DNA of 64,000 bases from Camelus bactrianus. Taxonomy: Eukaryota; Chordata; Mammalia; Artiodactyla; Camelidae. Both the position numbers and the translations under genes were made by a program. The stretch covers positions 31,779,501 to 31,843,500 of the forward strand of contig NC_133562.1 in NCBI RefSeq assembly GCF_048773025.1. The letters are read 5' to 3'. The notes under the pieces are model-generated. The model did not search any database, was not told where the DNA came from, and saw only the letters and a program-made list of their open reading frames with translations. Position 1 is the first letter of the stretch; each line of letters opens with the position of its first letter. This document shows positions 63,784-64,000 of this stretch, piece after piece.

Positions 63784-64000
63784 TGAAAACTGCAGGAACT
63801 TCAAACCGGCTCTAGGAAACACACTGAGAAACAAGAGTAAATTTTCTCCTGCAACCCGTTCCCTCTGTGCTAGATGAACGAACGTCTCTCCACATGCTCA
63901 GTTCTGAGAGACAATTGTGTGTGAAAGCCGTGCTTCACCTAGCTTGTTGGGAACACAAAGTTTCTTTTCAGTTGCAAACTCCACTCCATACATATATATG
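63784..64000 (+). repeat. Terminal partial monomer
   Basis: The last 217 bases are an incomplete monomer ending at catatatatg (phase 218 area), with a 2-bp shortening at gagtaaattttc. The array runs past the window. Confidence 0.9.

Larger units (their letters stand above)
25367..63877 (+). repeat. D-subtype monomer family (at least 36 copies, first seen at 25.4 kb)
   Basis: D monomers combine aacagcaggaacatc, gaaagccagag, gctggatgatcgaac, ttctgaaagaaagtttg, agattgttggaaac and a t6 run (gattttttcag), and nearly all end with ggaggtaatacctcc. Intact 15-bp palindromes start at 25556, 26797, 27293, 28286, 32241, 35714, 36210, 37452, 37948, 39190, 40431, 40927, 41920, 42915, 46635, 47627, 50603, 51595, 52338, 52834, 53579, 54075, 55317, 58045, 58790, 59286, 60279, 60775, 61520, 62016, 63258 and 63754. 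Three copies share one G-to-A change that breaks it (46139, 50107, 57549). Two further copies, near 47245 and 51213, are D/H hybrids ending in tcaagctcc. No full D monomer occurs before 25 kb. Confidence 0.9.
1..64000 (+). repeat. Satellite array, ~248-bp monomer, ~258 copies, fills the window
   Basis: The same ~249-bp sequence recurs head-to-tail from base 1 to base 64000. Successive starts of tgaaaactgc fall at 1, 250, 499, 748, 996, 1245, 1494, 1743, 1994, 2243 and so on. All copies share one orientation, and I saw no gap, inversion, insertion or unique sequence longer than a few bases. Copies differ by substitutions and small indels that define subtypes arranged in higher-order repeats. 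Length, homogeneity and HOR structure fit a centromeric or other heterochromatic satellite of a eukaryote. The satellite family and host are not recognised, and centromere function is inference only. Confidence 0.98.

Noticed and set aside
1-64000. CRISPR-like regularly spaced repeats
   Set aside because: The whole 248-bp unit is repeated with no unique spacers, which is the pattern of a satellite and not of a CRISPR array.
1-64000. LTR retrotransposon, LINE, DNA transposon or rRNA/tRNA cluster as the source of the repeat
   Set aside because: No terminal repeats, polyA tail, coding domain, tRNA fold or rRNA-like sequence is visible in the monomer, and there are no target-site duplications because there are no boundaries inside the window.

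Overview
The whole 64-kb window is one uninterrupted tandem array of a satellite monomer of about 248-249 bp. There are roughly 258 copies, all in the same orientation, and they run off both ends of the window. I find no gene, RNA gene, recognisable transposon, CRISPR array or unique-sequence island. The short open reading frames (60-92 codons) recur at multiples of the monomer length and are frames of the repeat itself, so none is reported as a gene. A long homogeneous array with nested higher-order repeats (HORs) suggests a eukaryotic centromeric or other heterochromatic block in a good long-read assembly. I do not recognise the satellite family and cannot say whether the host is plant or animal. 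A hand-derived consensus has about 45% GC and about half the CpG expected by composition.

Phase 1 of the monomer is taken as the t of tgaaaactgc; the window starts exactly at phase 1. Layout: (1) 1-16206 is an older, diverse region dominated by a 7,216-bp (29-monomer) HOR present as two direct tandem copies (1775-8990 and 8991-16206), with seven substitutions found by eye. (2) 16207-24.3 kb is a mosaic of modules: a 19-monomer displaced duplication (16.9-18.65 kb and 21.6-23.35 kb), a divergent 'B' module and a 996-bp four-monomer tandem duplication. (3) 24.3-46.8 kb holds a duplication with a period of 13,634 bp. The second copy lacks a 12-monomer block (about 28.34-31.29 kb) that the first contains. 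(4) 43.8-64 kb is the most rearranged part: 3,968-bp (16-monomer) and 2,730-bp (11-monomer) tandem HORs, 9-monomer and 30-monomer displaced copies, and many hybrid monomers.

A distinctive monomer subtype, called D here, is absent from the first 25 kb. From 25.4 kb onward it is present at least 36 times, mostly at spacings of 2, 3, 4 or 5 monomers. It carries a perfect 15-bp palindrome, ggaggtaatacctcc, where ordinary monomers have a one-mismatch version. D and its partners (E, F, G, H, I) form a five-monomer HOR (E-F-G-H-D, 1,241 bp) and a two-monomer HOR (I-D, 496 bp). These building blocks explain most of the right half of the window.

No genes work together here. The biology lies in array evolution: unequal exchange, segmental duplication, hybrid-monomer formation and spread of one subtype. 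All boundaries were placed by eye and are good to tens of bases unless stated otherwise.
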